From: Branchiostoma floridae
Lineage: Eukaryota; Chordata; Leptocardii; Amphioxiformes; Branchiostomatidae
Assembly (NCBI RefSeq): GCF_000003815.2
Contig: NC_049984.1
Span: 24,697,436-24,728,812, forward strand
Direction: 5' to 3'
DNA: 31,377 nt
The notes beneath the pieces are model-generated. The model worked only from the letters and a program-made list of their open reading frames with translations. It was not told the origin of the DNA and made no database searches. The position numbers and the translations under genes were made by a program. Shown piece after piece: positions 10,625 through 20,573 of the stretch. Numbering within the stretch: the first letter of the stretch is position 1; each line of letters starts with the position of its first letter.

Positions 10625-10735
10625 GGAAAGTTCTTTTAGACACAACCAAGGAAGTGCTCACATCCAACTTTTCGATGTCTATCAGACACCATTATCAGGG
10701 TTAGAATGTCTGGATGCACTTTTCGCTGCTACTTA
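10625..10735 (-). other. Degenerate hammerhead-ribozyme-like core (speculative)
   Basis: On the minus strand: CTGATAA (10698-10692), then a 6-bp stem GGTGTC / GACATC around a TGATA loop, then GAAA (10673-10670). This follows the order CUGANGA - stem II - GAAA of hammerhead ribozymes. AACC just upstream of the core can pair with GGTT downstream, as stem I would, and AAGT / ACTT after GAAA could be stem III. However, the conserved G of CUGANGA is A here, and the stem I to stem III join does not fit cleanly. Hammerhead motifs are known in Penelope-like retroelements and retrozymes. I see no other part of such an element, so this could be chance. Confidence 0.2.
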
Positions 10736-11239
10736 TAGCCGATGTAGGTGGCGCTGCAGCAACGAGAATGCCGTCCAAAACGTGGCATAGTTTGTATCTC
10801 CCCTCATGTTCATGACTCGAGCTGACTTCTTGATCCAAACTGCCATATTTTTTCAGCGAGTTCGCCTATTTTCCTCTTTCTATATATTTACCAACGTGAT
10901 GAAATTTACGGATATATTCTAAACTGTTTCGAATTGTACATTTCAAGTGACCATGCGTAGCTACAGGGATTGTCGTTAATTGTCAAAGATAGAGATACCT
11001 TCCTTACAAAAAGTTCTCGTCTCCACCATTGTCTCAATTTGTATAACAATGTCAAAACTTGCTTTGTTTATGTCTCATGGGCCTTTACCTTTGACATTTT
11101 ACCCACAATTCCTGTCTCTGCGCATGCGTATTCAGAACCATGAACATATGCGTTTCTTACGAAGGTTAGAAGATCTTAAGGCGACCAATATTAAGGTGAA
11201 GATGTCAATCTATATCAAGTACCTAGAACATCACTTTGG
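10736..11239. other. No recognised feature
   Basis: This leads up to the first (AACC)n array. A plus-strand open frame (10980-11399) exists only because the array has no stops. Its first 80 codons show no motif. Confidence 0.4.
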
Positions 11240-11400
11240 AACCAACCAACCAACCAACCAACCAACCGACCGACAAACCAACCAACCAACCAACCAACCA
11301 AACAAACAAACAAACAAACAAACAATCAACCAGCTAAACAGAAAAACAAACAAACAACAAACAACTACAGCAAGGCAACCAAACAACCAAACACGATAAC
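11240..11400 (+). repeat. (AACC)n / (AAAC)n array 1
   Basis: AACC units change to AAAC units (about 11300-11325) and then to degenerate forms. This is the first of a series of such arrays separated by repeated unique blocks. Confidence 0.9.
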
Positions 11401-11794
11401 TAAATCCACACTATGCTATCTTTTCGTTCTTCCCAACTAGTTTGTTTGTTACTTACAAAAGTCGATGATTTCTGAATCAGTCAATAAACAAATTAATATA
11501 TTTTTTCTCAAAACCTTATTGACATATAAGTTGGCCACCTCATATCGCATGCCGTCACAAAACCCACACTGTCGTATCATAGTAGTGGTTAATGTGCTCG
11601 AACATTAATTGCCCAGATTAGATCACGCGAATGTCAACGCGATCATATGTAACTGACAAATATCCGTTGAAGCCCTAGAGCATGTCAATCGAATATATGT
11701 CAAATGGACATCAAAGGATCCCAAAAGGGAATGTTATTGCCAATTGTCCCATCTGTTTCAGTCAGTGGAGGTCATTGAATGTGAAAAGAGAGTT

Positions 11795-11960
11795 CCAACC
11801 AATCTAACAACCAACCAACTAACCAACCGACCAATCAACCGACCAACCAACCAAACAACGAAACAACCAACCTACCAACGAAACAACCAGCCAACCAACC
11901 AACCTACCAATTGAAATACAAACAAATAAATAGACAAACAAACAAACCTACCAGCAAACC
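11795..11960 (+). repeat. (AACC)n / (AAAC)n array 2
   Basis: Degenerate AACC units interrupted by GACC, AATC and AACG variants pass into AAAC units near 11930. It sits between module C and module A of the first compound unit. Confidence 0.85.
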
Positions 11961-12094
11961 TAGCAGTAAACACAACGACATCATTTTCGCTATCAACATC
12001 AACTTTTGAAGGACCACAGGCACAGCCCAACGGCGAAGATGGTAAAATCCACTCTAATCACTTACATTAGAGTTATTTAACAACATGCAAGTAG

Positions 12095-12200
12095 AATATC
12101 TGCCAACCAACCAACCGATCACCAAAAACAAACACACGAAAACATCATAAACAAGCAAACTTGCAAAACAATCAATCAACGAAAGCTAAACAAGCAACTA
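12095..12200 (+). repeat. Degenerate AACC/AAAC array 3
   Basis: A short, decayed array after module A of the first unit, with AACCAACC near 12105 and AAACAAGCAA-type words after it. Confidence 0.6.
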
Positions 12201-12704
12201 AACTAATTCAATTCCACCTGCACAAAAATGAAATTCATGCTATCCTATCTTTTAGTTCTTCTAATTTGTTTGATAGTTTCTCCCTTAGAAAGTATTTCAC
12301 TAAACAATGCTTTCATAAAAGACAATTACATATAAGTGGGGAATTTATCACGCCTGAAAACACATTGTCGCAAGAGCTTGGTCCTTAATTGCACGTTAGA
12401 TTGTCTATATTACACCTCATGTCATACAATCGTGAGTTAGGTCTTCCATCCTTATAATTTCGATGTCAACACGATCATATTTACCAACGCAAAATAGTCT
12501 TTGAAGCCCTAGTGCATATCAATCCAATACTTGCAAACATGAACATCACATGTGTGTTTTCAATGGACACTAATATAAAACCTAGACGTATATTAGAAAG
12601 TTGTTGTTAATTATATCAATAGGTCTCGGTTATTGTAGGTCATTGAGTATAAAACGAGAACAATATGAGCTATTGATATACGTGATACAACTAGTGTCCC
12701 CCCG

Positions 12705-12850
12705 ACTAAACAACCAACTAGCCGAATATTGATGACCGAATTTGAAAAAAACCTTGGCCAACAAACAAACAATCAAAAAGACAAACAGCCAATCGAACCA
12801 ACTAACCAACCAACCGACTGACCTACCTATCAAAAACCCAACCAAACACC
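12705..12850 (+). repeat. Degenerate AACC/AAAC array 4
   Basis: AACAAACAAACAATC near 12760, then AACTAACCAACCAACC near 12800. It lies between modules C and A of the second unit. Confidence 0.75.
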
Positions 12851-13039
12851 AATGATTTTAGACATCTTGAATTGTCAAAACTCAACACCATCATCTTTGA
12901 TAGTAACATCAACAAAATTATCAAAGGACCACATACCACTGGCAGTGTCATTGGCGAAGTAAAATTTCATTTATGTTGGAGTTATTCAACAACATACAAA
13001 GTTCATCTCAGCTGCTAAACAGGCATTGTAACTAGAGAC

Positions 13040-13105
13040 CAGCCAACTAAACCAACCAATAAACCAGCCAGTCAGTCAAACAAACAAACAAACAAACAAA
13101 CATGA
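13040..13105 (+). repeat. AACC then AAAC array 5
   Basis: Degenerate AACC-like units are followed by about six AAAC units (13076-13101). It lies after module A of the second unit, in the same relative place as array 3. Confidence 0.8.
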
Positions 13106-13399
13106 CGACAAAACCCACACTATTCTACCTTTTCTCCTTGCAAGCAAGTTTGTTTCTCAACAAGTCAACAACCGAGTTTTGTTTCTTTGTTTTGCTTGTT
13201 TGCCAAAATGTCACTGACCTCTAAGTGTGTCACACGAAATCGTGTGTCTCAATCACGTTTGAAAACAATCTGTCGTAGCATATTGGTCCTCAATGTGCTG
13301 ACCTAAATTAGATTCTCATATGTCAACGCGGTTTTATCTTACTTGCAAATAGACTTTGAAGTTCAAAAGTACACTCCAGCACAATATTTATATGGACGA

Positions 13400-13868
13400 C
13401 AACCAACCAACCAACCAACCAACCAACCAACCAACCAGCCAACCAACCCCAAAACCATCCAACCGACCAACCAACCAACCAATCAACCAACCAACCAACC
13501 AACCAATCAACCAACCAACCAACCAACCAACCAACCAACCAACCAATCAACCAACCAACCAACCAACCAACCAACCAACCAACCAACCAACCAATCAACC
13601 AACCAACCAACCAACCAACCAACCAACCAACCAACCAACCAACCAACCAACCAACCAACCAATCAACCAACCAACCAACCAACCAACCAACCAACCAACC
13701 AACCAACCAATCAACCAACCAACCAACCAACCAACCAACCAACCAAACAAACAACCATCCAACCAACCACCCAACCCCAAAAAACATCCATCCAACCAAC
13801 CAACCTACCAATCAATCAACCAACCAACCAACCAACCAACCAACAAACAAACAAACAAACAAACCAAT
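13400..13868 (+). repeat. Long (AACC)n microsatellite, about 470 bp
   Basis: This is an almost pure AACC tract with scattered AATC variants that recur at similar intervals, then AAAC units at the 3' end (about 13840-13862). All strands and frames are free of stops, which yields artificial proteins of repeated PTNQ on the plus strand and GWLV on the minus strand. None is a gene. It occupies the position of array 2/4 in the third compound unit. Confidence 0.97.
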
Positions 13869-14030
13869 AAACCAACTAATAGCCAATGCATTTAGCCAAT
13901 TTGTATTGTTAAAGGCCAAATCATCATTTTCTTTATCAACATCATCGGTAAGAGACTTCTCGAAGGACCATGGTTCAAAGACAGAACCATTTACTCTGGG
14001 GTTACTCAACGGCACACAAACAGCATACCT

Positions 14031-15875
14031 AACTACTTACCATCCAATTCAATCAGAAGAAAACTACTTCAAAAGCGGCAAGGCCCAAGTGCTGTTACGA
14101 TTCAAAACTTTATAGTTGAAATGATGAATTTCATCTCATTCATTCATTCCCACGAAAACACAAAATACATGGAGTGAAGTCGAATAATATCAACCAATGT
14201 GCATAGGCTAACTCTACTAGGCCGATACAAGCCCTCCTCCTGAAAACATAATAAATACTAACCACAATTCTACTGAAATTATTGACATAACAAGCAAATG
14301 ATAACAAAACATAGGTAGATAAGAATAAATGATTAATACAGGCAAATAAAGCAAGAACAGTAACGTATCTGAACATTCAAAAATGAAACTAATAGTTTAG
14401 ATGCAGGTCATCCAGATTCAAAAATAGCACACTTCCTTTCATTGTATCATTGTTAGACAAATGAATCTTAGTATGTAGTTTTTAACAAATGTATTATGTA
14501 TCATACACCAATTCAGCCTTGTATGGCTGCAATGATATGTACATGTATGCGCGCACTGTTTTGGCGCTGATGAACCAGTCATTCATTCATTCATAAGTAT
14601 AGTACAATAACAAAGCATACTATTAGATGGATAACAAATAAATAAAAGCAAGGGAAGTAGCAACTAAAGCAACATGAATGACAAATATCCAATAATGAAT
14701 TATTAACGTTAACAAATAAAAAAAATAACAATTAGATAATTAAAAGCAATGAAATCTATGGTTATAGTAATCAAAATGAAAATATGTAATAGAGAGGCTA
14801 ACTTAATATACTACTAGGGTTATTGGCAAGATACTGTTTGATTTGTCTTAAAATCGAGTAATGATATATTAGCTTGCACGTTCCGGTCTAAAGTATAAAT
14901 TGGGAAACCTAAGCTCGTTGTGAACATTCTTTGTTGTGTTTTTGCATGTCATTGAATAGGTTTCGACGTCAGAATGTTTGATAAGTATAATTCCTTTCGT
15001 ATTTCAAGTGGTAAGAATTGGGTGTCTATCATTCAGCATAGCAAGTTGACCCGCACGCCTCAGGTCGCAGCTGATGATATATTTTTCTTTCTCTCTTTAA
15101 TTTCCTAGAGTTACTGATGATCATTATGATTTGAATTTTGGTACACATTCATAAAAGAACTTAAACTTGACATCTATGCTTCGAAGTCTGAGCTGTCCAC
15201 CTTTTTGAGGCCGAAAACGTATTGATCACCCCTCGTACGCAGTCTAGTGTTATATTGGTGATGATCCGAATGGTACCTGATTGAATGATGGCTAGGCAGT
15301 CAAGTAGGGCACCCTTCTGTACTAGGGCAGCCATCTGACACTAAAGGTTGGCAATTAACTTCCTCAAAGGATACGAGAAGAAGAAATCCAATGAATTGGC
15401 ACGAATCCTACATTCGTTTCGTGGCCTACGTGCTATCACGTTGCGTAACGTGTACGTAAAGCTCGTCCTCTAACCGCCAAGAGAACATTGATTCCTTACA
15501 TAAAAGGTTATCAAAGCCAGAAGTCAACGACAGGTGCCGACACGTGTACAGGCCGTGCCAAATGCTATTAGTGCCGTTAAAGTTCATTGCCTTCGCCAGA
15601 ATGGCAGAAGGTTATGGAAACGGTGTAGCCATATTTGGGGGTCTATATGTAGGTCAACAGCGCATAGCTCAAAAAGTTGTGGATGGATTTTAAAGATATT
15701 TGACAGGTGTGTAGCGGTTGTGGAAAGGAAGGTCAAGTTGAAAATCGTATATAATAAGCCCTTCCTGCACCAAGCAGGGCAATGCCCGTCTCTGAAGCAT
15801 TGGGCCACACATGCTTGTATTACCGCTAAAACAAGGAGCTGGTGGTATGTGTTCAACTACCATACTCTTTAGCTT
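14031..15875. other. No recognised gene
   Basis: ATTC microrepeats (ATTCATTCATTC) occur near 14138 and 14580, and A-rich ATAAATAA words at 14630-14760. A plus-strand frame at 15534-15872 and overlapping minus-strand frames lack motifs. The last part abuts a hairpin element. Confidence 0.4.
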
Positions 15876-16022
15876 CCCTAGCAGGCTTTCTGCGGCCTTT
15901 TTTTGGCTCTTAATACACTTTTGCTGGTCATTTATATTTGTACTCGGTCGCTGATTGCTGGCGTTTTCTGATAGCCGGAGGCTATATGAGCCAAACAAAA
16001 GGCCACAGAAAGCCTGCTAGGG
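15876..16022. mobile_element. MITE-like hairpin element, 147 bp
   Basis: The ends are inverted repeats of about 34 bases: 15876-15909 (CCCTAGCAGGCTTTCTG..., ending TTTGGCTC) and 15988-16022 (GAGCCAAA..., ending CCTGCTAGGG). They differ by a few substitutions. The loop of about 78 bases has no coding content. A clean target-site duplication is not evident. This is the form of a non-autonomous DNA transposon. The superfamily cannot be told from these ends alone. Confidence 0.8.
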
Positions 16023-16248
16023 TGGTTAATTAAGGGTTAATGACCAGCCCCGAGGTGTATATGGTGTCATAACGCCTGGTCCTTTGCTATAACCCCCGAA
16101 TAAAACCACCGAGTGAGCTATAGCGCACGCTGAGGGTTGGGTGCCCTGAATTATATCCAAGGAACCACGCGATATAAGCTTCTATCTATTTGTGTGACAG
16201 AAGGATTATCACCCAGACATATGCGGGGAAAAAAAATTACTGAGGCGA
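16023..16248. other. No recognised feature, ends at gap
   Basis: Sequence between the hairpin element and the first run of N. No structure seen. Confidence 0.4.
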
Positions 16249-16348
16249 NNNNNNNNNNNNNNNNNNNNNNNNNNNNNNNNNNNNNNNNNNNNNNNNNNNN
16301 NNNNNNNNNNNNNNNNNNNNNNNNNNNNNNNNNNNNNNNNNNNNNNNN
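16249..16348. other. Assembly gap (100 N)
   Basis: Exactly 100 N, the usual placeholder for a gap of unknown size. The open frame spanning it is meaningless. Confidence 0.98.
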
Positions 16349-16375
16349 TATAGCCTACCCACACTGACCCATTTA

Positions 16376-16402
16376 AGAGTAGATTAGAGTAGAGTAGAGT
16401 TT
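16376..16402 (+). repeat. (AGAGT)n short microsatellite
   Basis: About five imperfect units of AGAGT/AGATT, just after the assembly gap. Confidence 0.7.
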
Positions 16403-16444
16403 CTAGATAAGTAGGAGCGACAAATTCTTTTCTAAAACATACAT

Positions 16445-16792
16445 CTTTTATTCAGTACATACATTTGAACAGTGAATTTGAACAACATAAAACTTGCACG
16501 TGAAATATATTTCTGTTCCAAGGCTCAAAATAAGAACAAAGTCTATTCATTATGTTACAAACTGTTGCACGCTCCGTATTTCTCCACTCGCCCATTCTCC
16601 AGTTTGTCGAGTTCGTTCGTATCAGGCGCTAAATCTCTGCCGGCTTTCCTGAGGCATTCCGGGATTCCTGTGCTTCACAGCTCTTGAGAATCTCGTTCAC
16701 TACGAACTCAGACACGTCTTCCCCGAAGAAAGGTAGCATTTTGGTCCTCCAGCGCCATGACCGCTGCTCAATGGCGGACCGTGGTGTTATTG
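16445..16792 (-). CDS. Possible terminal exon with 3' UTR and poly(A) signal
   Basis: The minus strand is open from about 16838 to a TAG near 16629. The last about 53 codons (from about 16787) are less AT-rich than the surroundings and read like protein: a basic WRWRTK stretch, then LPFFGEDVSEFVVNEILKSC, then a polar tail. A possible acceptor (pyrimidine-rich, ending TTCAG) lies near 16792. After the stop, about 180 bases of AT-rich sequence lead to AATAAA (reverse complement at 16447-16452), as expected of a 3' UTR. I do not recognise the family. An overlapping ATG (GCGGTCATGG) opens a different frame that soon stops. The arrangement is suggestive; coding status is unproven and no upstream exon is visible. 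Confidence 0.3.
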
Positions 16793-17037
16793 TCGTCTGA
16801 ACTTGAATGGGCGGGGGTGCAAATGATTTATTTTCCATTTGCAGTTTAAATTGGACATGACATGAAATATATTTTATTGTCTTAAATATTATAGGTAATT
16901 CAATGTTGTTTTAAGACAGCAAATGTTTTCTTTGAACAAAGAAACACGCACTACCGATGTTAATAGAGGGAGCCATCCCCCCTGTCATGCCTGTACTTAT
17001 TCCCCTATCTTGGCAGATGGACGATTCCTGGATATCT

Positions 17038-17175
17038 CATTCTGATTGGCCAGCGTCATGTTTGTCTGTCCTCCTGATTGGTTTAAAGTTTTATCACATA
17101 TGTGATAATCAAAAATTTAATGCATGGCTGTTACGGCGTCATAACCAGCATGAAATGGGGCCTTCTGATTGGCCC
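17038..17175 (-). promoter_or_regulatory. Cluster of three inverted CCAAT boxes
   Basis: TCTGATTGG-type sites occur at 17041-17049, 17074-17081 and 17164-17172. The ATTGG cores start at 17045, 17077 and 17168, so the first two are 32 bases apart. All three keep the CTGATTGG context typical of NF-Y sites (read CCAATCAG on the other strand). About 32-base spacing is common among paired NF-Y sites. No exon is confirmed nearby. The candidate terminal exon at 16445-16792 has the wrong polarity to be driven from here. Confidence 0.35.
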
Positions 17176-17254
17176 ACGTCCCCTGGCTATATGATAATAC
17201 TCTTTACCAAATACTGGGTGCTAAGCAAAGAATCGAAAGCAGGCAAGTCTTTGG

Positions 17255-17335
17255 CATGAATCGGCCGGGATAGAACTCACGACATGCAGACTGCAGGGCA
17301 ACTACTCTAACCACTTGGCCACCGGTAATTTTGTA
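17255..17335 (-). mobile_element. tRNA-like SINE head (A and B boxes), minus strand
   Basis: On the minus strand a perfect A box TGGCCAAGTGG lies at 17321-17311 and a B-box-like AGTTCTATCCC at 17277-17267. Their spacing is 44 bases, the same as in the SINE at 9596. The sequence between and after them differs from that SINE, so this is a different family or a diverged tRNA relic. The 5' stem does not close into a full cloverleaf by eye, so I do not call a tRNA gene. What follows toward 17100 may be SINE body, which would place the CCAAT cluster inside the element. Confidence 0.6.
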
Positions 17336-18148
17336 ATAATTGAATCTCTAATAACAAAAAAGATATCCATTCAGTAAGGTGGAAATCGAACAAGAGGAAC
17401 GGAGAGTTAAAATTTTTTTTTTTTCTGTGTAATATCTGACACCAGTCACTTATTTACACAAAAGAAAGCACAGTGACTCTTTTACGGTCAGCTACAAACT
17501 GCAAAATAGAAATAAAGATCTAAGATTCTACTTACAAACCAATTTATGACACTGGCAAGCGTGAATCCCTAATAACTTTATACAATCGGGTGGTTTTAGT
17601 ATCTTTTCTAATAAAAAAGCAATGTTTTATGTATTTTTTTGAGAGCTGCCATGTCAAAACATATAGCTAAATCTACTGTGTGTAGTATCGAGTGTTTGAA
17701 ATATGCTGTATTTAAACAAATACCCTATTAAGTAAGACATCATATCTTGAGCATTCCATGAAAAAGTAGGATTCATTTGTATGCGCAACTTATCAACGTC
17801 GTCTGAGCTTATAATTTCCTTGATCTCAGAGAATGACCTTGAAAATGACGGTTGCTTCCTGTTTGTAAGTCCTTTCTGTGCATATATATAGACAAGGCGC
17901 AAAGGAATTACGTTAAAGCATGTCTGTTCAATTCCACCCGCAACACCTAAGCTTGTACGCGAGCATATCTACGAAGAAAATCAGATTTATATATACAATG
18001 CGTAGTGTAGGCTCCAAGAAGAGATTAGGCTTTGCGGATGCAATGCTAAGATTACGTCGGTTTGGGGGTTCCTTGCGGATGTCATCCATACAATCAAATC
18101 AACAAGGTATAACGTTGAAGTATTGTATTAATAGCGAAGCCTTGAGTT
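17336..18148. other. No recognised gene
   Basis: AT-rich sequence with chance ORFs (17902-17654 minus, 17920-18195 plus). The second runs into the hairpin element at 18149. No motif. Confidence 0.4.
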
Positions 18149-18335
18149 GGTATCTTAATGCACTTGGGGCTACGGTGCGACACTGCGTGGTTTGAAAGAT
18201 TACTCAACGAACTTTCATACTTTTACGTATGACGCAATCTCTCAGTTATTTTGGTGAATCAGTGAATAACACAACAGTGCCGCAGTGAACGAACCCCGCA
18301 GTGCCGCACCAGTACCCCAAGTGCATTGAGATACC
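18149..18335. mobile_element. MITE-like element, 187 bp (family M, copy 1)
   Basis: The termini are inverted repeats of about 44 bases: GGTATCTTAATGCACTTGGGG... at 18149-18192 and its reverse complement at 18292-18335, with a few differences. The interior (about 18200-18290) matches, in reverse, the interior of the element at 19054: ACGTAAAAGTATGA, GGTTCGTTCACTGCG, CACTGTT-TGTTATT and TTCGTTGAGTA are shared. Two insertions of one family in opposite orientation are thus present within 1.1 kb. No transposase. Confidence 0.8.
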
Positions 18336-19053
18336 ACCTTTACAGTCTAGACTGGTGCATTAGCACCGTTTTAACCCCCACTTTCCGTTGTAATTGGCGA
18401 AAGTTTACTTCATATTCTGCTCCTCTTCTCGCTCGAGGCTTATCTTTTTCTGTCTAATACAGCTGAAGCGCCAGTAACGTTATCTTCCTTCACAGATAGC
18501 ACGAAGCGTTCATCAGCCAAAGAGTTCTCTGAGCGTAGCGCTTCACACTAAGCTTCTAATTTGCATGAGAGAGCGCAAGAGATGGGAGATATATGCCCAG
18601 AAGTTACGATGTCTAAATGCCCTTTTCGTCAAGCCCCTTTTCCACTAGACGGTGCGCTGTGCGACCTCCCAACGACCTACATTGTCTTTGTATAACTTTG
18701 ATTTTGTAATTAAAACAACATGCAAAATGTAAAATTATGACTAAAAAGATAACAGAACGTGCAAATATTAATGATTTCATCTATGAAATTCGTTAAGTAC
18801 AGTCGCAAGGCGGGCGTAGTGAGCTCGTCGCCATTTTTGAAGTAGAAAAAGACGAAATTGGAAGTAAGCCCCTGTAATGGGAACAATATATTCTCGTGCT
18901 GCTTTTTTGTAAGAGGATAACAGGCCGAGGTTGTACATATACATGTATTGAGTGGATAAGGATCTCACAGCAGTGATGTTTAATTCCTTAGTCTGGAATA
19001 CTCTTGGCAACTAGAACAAATGGGCACCTGCTGCAAACAGTTTACAAGTAAAG
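18336..19053. other. No gene; possible third trace of family M
   Basis: Near 18783, TGAAATTCGTTAAGTA resembles the TGAAATTCGTTGAGTA of the element at 19227, which may be a decayed fragment. Otherwise nothing is supportable. Confidence 0.35.
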
Positions 19054-19287
19054 GTGCACTCTCACCGGACGTGGGGCACGCTTGCGGCATTGCTGGGTTC
19101 GTTCACTGCGTCACTGTTTTGTTATTTTCTCCGACTTTTTATAATTCAGATGTTGCGTAATACGTAAAAGTATGACATAGAAGACGACAAAATACACAGC
19201 AAGTAAGAAAATTCGTTCTTTATCCCTGAAATTCGTTGAGTATCTTCCGAACCCAGCAAGCGTGCCCCACGTCCGGTGAGAGTGCAA
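19054..19287. mobile_element. MITE-like element, 234 bp (family M, copy 2)
   Basis: The outermost 31 bases are a perfect inverted repeat by eye: 19055-19085 begins TGCACTCTCACCGGACG and 19256-19286 is its reverse complement. A second paired block TGGGTTCG lies just inside, shifted by a short insertion on the left. The interior matches the reverse complement of the element at 18149. The perfect ends suggest this copy is younger than the other. A (GAAA)n tract begins about 40 bases beyond its right end. Confidence 0.85.
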
Positions 19288-19329
19288 CTTCAGTCACCCA
19301 ACCCACATGCTGTATAGAAATGGATTTCT

Positions 19330-19460
<131 letters not shown>

Positions 19461-19490
19461 GGAAAGAAGGAAGGCAGAAAGGAAGGAAAA

Positions 19491-20423
19491 ACGAAAACAA
19501 CCAAAAGCAAACAGAAAATCAAGTCGGCAGCAAAAATTTAGGTCAACGTACGTACACAGACTGAAGAGCCGAAATTGGACGATCATCTAACCCTTAGGGT
19601 AGTTAGTTCACCTTTATCCGTGGGGTACCCTATATCCGCAGTTTTTTAAACAGGCTATCTATGAATATCAATTTGACGGAGAGTGGTTTGAAATTTAGAA
19701 TAATCAAAATCTTACAGTTTGAAAACACCATAATCATACTTGATATCACAAAATTCCCGGTTTTTGCAAAAGTGGATATAGGTTACTCCGTGGATAGAGG
19801 AGAACTTATAATTGTGTTACCTATCAAAAACATCCAAACTCTAAAACAAACCTGTCTGAATCAAGCAACCATGTGTACGTATCTGTGTTCTCCAATCGGA
19901 GTCGGCCATACACCTCTAGGCTAGAATAATCAATCCACTTCACAAGACATTTTGAAGTGGGGTGTTTGCCCGAAACGAAAGATATTATGATGCAACACAT
20001 CGCTGACACTGAGTGGTGGGAAACTCGGTCAGACATGCAGTGTAAAAGTCAAGATCCCCATGATATTGGATTTGTCGGGTGCACCTAAGCGGTTAATGTC
20101 CGTGGAGCTGGATAATAGCGACCTGTCTGACCTAGTAATGCAACCTTCATGCATTCGTCCTTCACCGGGGTGGGGAGGGGGGAGATATTGTGGTAACCTT
20201 CTATCATGTTATAACGGGCTTGCTCGATGAAAGAATATTTGACCTGTGACTTCTTGGCAACGTTTGAACTTAATTGATGTGTTATTGTGTTAGGAGATAG
20301 CCAGCGATGAACATTAGTTCTAAAGGCTTGAAGATTGCATTTACAAGAGGGAAACAGTTGTCAGGAAGACCGATCTAGTGTTCAATAGTTGTTGCTGTTG
20401 CTGTAGATTTAGGACTTTGAGAC
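19491..20423. other. No recognised gene
   Basis: Chance ORFs only. A short GGGGTGGGGAGGGGGGAG run is near 20168. Confidence 0.4.
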
Positions 20424-20564
20424 AGGTAGTAGATAGCCTGCAGTGAGTACCATCCTCCATAGTGACCGCTGGCTCAGTACTTTCGCTTACTAATCCCGGA
20501 TTCGAAGGCGAAAGTACTAAGCCAGCAGTCACTGCGGAGGATGGTACTCAGGCTAGGTAGTAGA
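20424..20564. mobile_element. Hairpin element with target-site duplication (MULE-like MITE)
   Basis: An element of about 121 bases (20434-20554) is almost entirely an inverted repeat. The left arm begins AGCCTG and carries GAGTACCATCCTCC and CTGGCTCAGTACTTTCGC. The right arm is its complement with a few differences, and the loop is about 20 bases. It is flanked by AGGTAGTAGA at 20424-20433 and 20555-20564, a 10-base direct repeat (9 if the terminal A belongs to the element). Duplications of 9-11 bases with long terminal inverted repeats are typical of Mutator-like elements. The assignment rests on that length only. Confidence 0.85.
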
Positions 20565-20573
20565 GTCATTTGT

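Larger units (their letters stand above)
11400..14030 (+). repeat. Compound tandem repeat: about 0.9-kb unit, three diverged copies
   Basis: Two non-microsatellite modules alternate with AACC-type arrays. Module C begins at about 11407, 12230 and 13110 (CACACTATxCTAxC, then TTTGTTT). Inside it are ATGTCAACxCGxT at about 11631, 12462 and 13319 and TTGAAGCCCTAG-GCAT in the first two copies. Module A begins at about 11977, 12890 and 13921 (ATCAACATCA, GAAGGACCA, GAGTTATT-AACAACA). The order C - array - A - array is kept each time. Spacing is about 825-1030 bases, the last interval enlarged by the long AACC array. The copies are clearly diverged, so the triplication is old compared with the microsatellites. 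Confidence 0.75.

Noticed and set aside
13323-13895. Long open frames on both strands with repeated PTNQ or GWLV
   Set aside because: They exist only because (AACC)n has no stop codon in these frames. No non-repeat domain is attached.
15534-15998. Open frames on both strands near 15.5-16.0 kb
   Set aside because: No motif, partly inside the hairpin element, mutually overlapping.
16137-16367. ORF across the first assembly gap
   Set aside because: Half of it is N. No evidence on either side.
17255-17335. tRNA gene on the minus strand
   Set aside because: The A box is perfect but the B box has a changed base and the cloverleaf does not close. A SINE head is more likely.
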